From the NCBI GenBank assembly GCA_031260745.1, contig JAISKY010000150.1:1-6656 (forward strand): a stretch of DNA of 6,656 nucleotides, in the 5' to 3' direction. This document shows positions 6,221-6,656 of the stretch, piece by piece. How positions within the stretch are numbered: position 1 is the stretch's first letter; every line of letters begins with the position of its first letter. The DNA is from Oscillospiraceae bacterium (lineage in GTDB: Bacteria; Bacillota; Clostridia; Oscillospirales; Oscillospiraceae). The notes under the pieces were generated by a model, which was given only the letters and a program-made list of their open reading frames with translations, did not search any database and was not told the origin of the DNA. The position numbers and the translations under genes were made by a program.

Positions 6221-6656
6221 ACAGTGTATCCTTCGGTAAGCTCGTCAAGGTCGTACGGCGTAGTCTGATAGACGTAATAGTTCAGCCAGTTTGAGAACAG
6301 TAACTGCGCGTGAGCCTTCCACCTCACGACAGGAGGTTTCGACGGGTCATTTTCCGGGAAATAATTTTCCGGTATCGCGGGGTTAATTCCTTTTTCCAAA
6401 TCGCGAATGTATTCGTTTTTCAAAGTATCGCCGTCGTACTCCGCGTGTCCCGTAAGAAAGAATCTGCGGTTATCGTTACTTTTCAGAGCAAATATTCCCG
6501 CCGCGTCCGATGCCGAAAGCACCTCCAGCGAGTTGTGAGCGTAAATACTTTCCTGGTCCGCGTAGTAATTTCTTGAGTGCGGCACATAAAACTTGTCGTC
6601 GAATCCTCTGAACAACGGAGAGTTCGGCTTTAGCAGTCTGTGTTCGTATACTCCCG
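6217..6656 (-). CDS. metA: Homoserine O-acyltransferase MetA, C-terminal part (cut by window edge)
   Basis: The visible 145 residues are the C-terminal half of MetA, which acylates homoserine with succinyl- or acetyl-CoA in the first committed step of methionine synthesis. Conserved blocks are FRGFDDKFYVPHSR, FFLTGHAEYDGDTL, ENYFPENDP, and LLFSNWLNYYVYQTTPYDL near the end. The His and Glu of TGHAEYD (codons 6445-6447 and 6439-6441) correspond to the catalytic His235 and Glu237 of the E. coli enzyme. The nucleophilic Cys lies upstream of the window. A TTG at 6613-6615 is not the start, because the frame stays open to the edge and reads GVYEHRLLKPNSP, as expected for MetA. Full-length family members are about 300 residues, so roughly half is missing. 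The residues that separate acetyl from succinyl specificity are not visible, so the acyl donor cannot be called. The stop overlaps the SLOG start. No SAM riboswitch is visible, and any leader would lie outside the window. Confidence 0.95.
   Translation of the reverse strand, partial: GVYEHRLLKPNSPLFRGFDDKFYVPHSRNYYADQESIYAHNSLEVLSASDAAGIFALKSNDNRRFFLTGHAEYDGDTLKNEYIRDLEKGINPAIPENYFPENDPSKPPVVRWKAHAQLLFSNWLNYYVYQTTPYDLDELTEGYTV
6229..6234 (-). promoter_or_regulatory. Ribosome binding site inside the metA 3' end
   Basis: GAAGGA on the minus strand lies eight bases before the ATG at 6218-6220, within the last codons of metA. It supports that ATG as the SLOG start and the reading of the ATGA overlap as translational coupling. 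Confidence 0.7.

Noticed and set aside
5795..6576. Plus-strand open frames opposite the SLOG and metA genes
   Set aside because: Both genes have strong family motifs on the minus strand, and the opposite frames show no motifs.
6613..6615. TTG as the start of the metA reading frame
   Set aside because: The frame stays open to the window edge and the upstream codons encode expected MetA sequence, so this is an internal leucine codon of a truncated gene.

Overview
The window looks like chromosomal DNA from a Gram-positive Bacillota, most likely an uncultured Clostridia-type bacterium. The evidence is a wall-anchored protein with three C-terminal SLH domains, purine-rich Shine-Dalgarno sites a few bases before nearly every start, a DUF2339 membrane protein, and a small protein resembling the copper-amine-oxidase-like surface modules common in Clostridia and Paenibacilli. 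Base composition is moderate overall. The first gene is visibly more AT-rich. The taxonomic call is an inference from family content, not from a marker gene.

Layout. On the + strand, the left edge holds a possible 3' tail of an upstream gene (ending at 32) and a 97-residue protein starting at TTG (48-341). A strong GC hairpin (348-366) separates it from a convergent minus-strand block that fills the rest of the window. Read in the direction of transcription, from right to left, that block is: the 3' part of metA (6217-6656, cut by the window edge); a SLOG/DUF1273-like nucleotide-binding-fold protein (5732-6220, ATGA overlap with metA); a 918-residue secreted phosphodiester glycosidase (NAGPA domain) with beta-sandwich modules and three SLH repeats (2945-5701); and an 850-residue DUF2339 polytopic membrane protein with an N-terminal coiled coil (355-2907). 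The gaps are -4, 30 and 37 bases, and no terminator or convincing promoter lies between genes, so a single transcript is likely. Its promoter lies outside the window.

How the genes fit together. MetA activates homoserine for methionine synthesis. The SLOG protein is probably a small-molecule or nucleotide sensor or enzyme. The other two act at the envelope: one is exported and tethered to the wall, the other is embedded in the membrane. A shared envelope role for the last two genes is plausible from adjacency only. No mobile element, CRISPR array, rRNA or tRNA was recognised, and no intergenic stretch exceeds 300 bases. I did not find a clear new biological system. The most unusual items are the composite small protein at the left end and the coupling of metA and a SLOG gene to two envelope genes.
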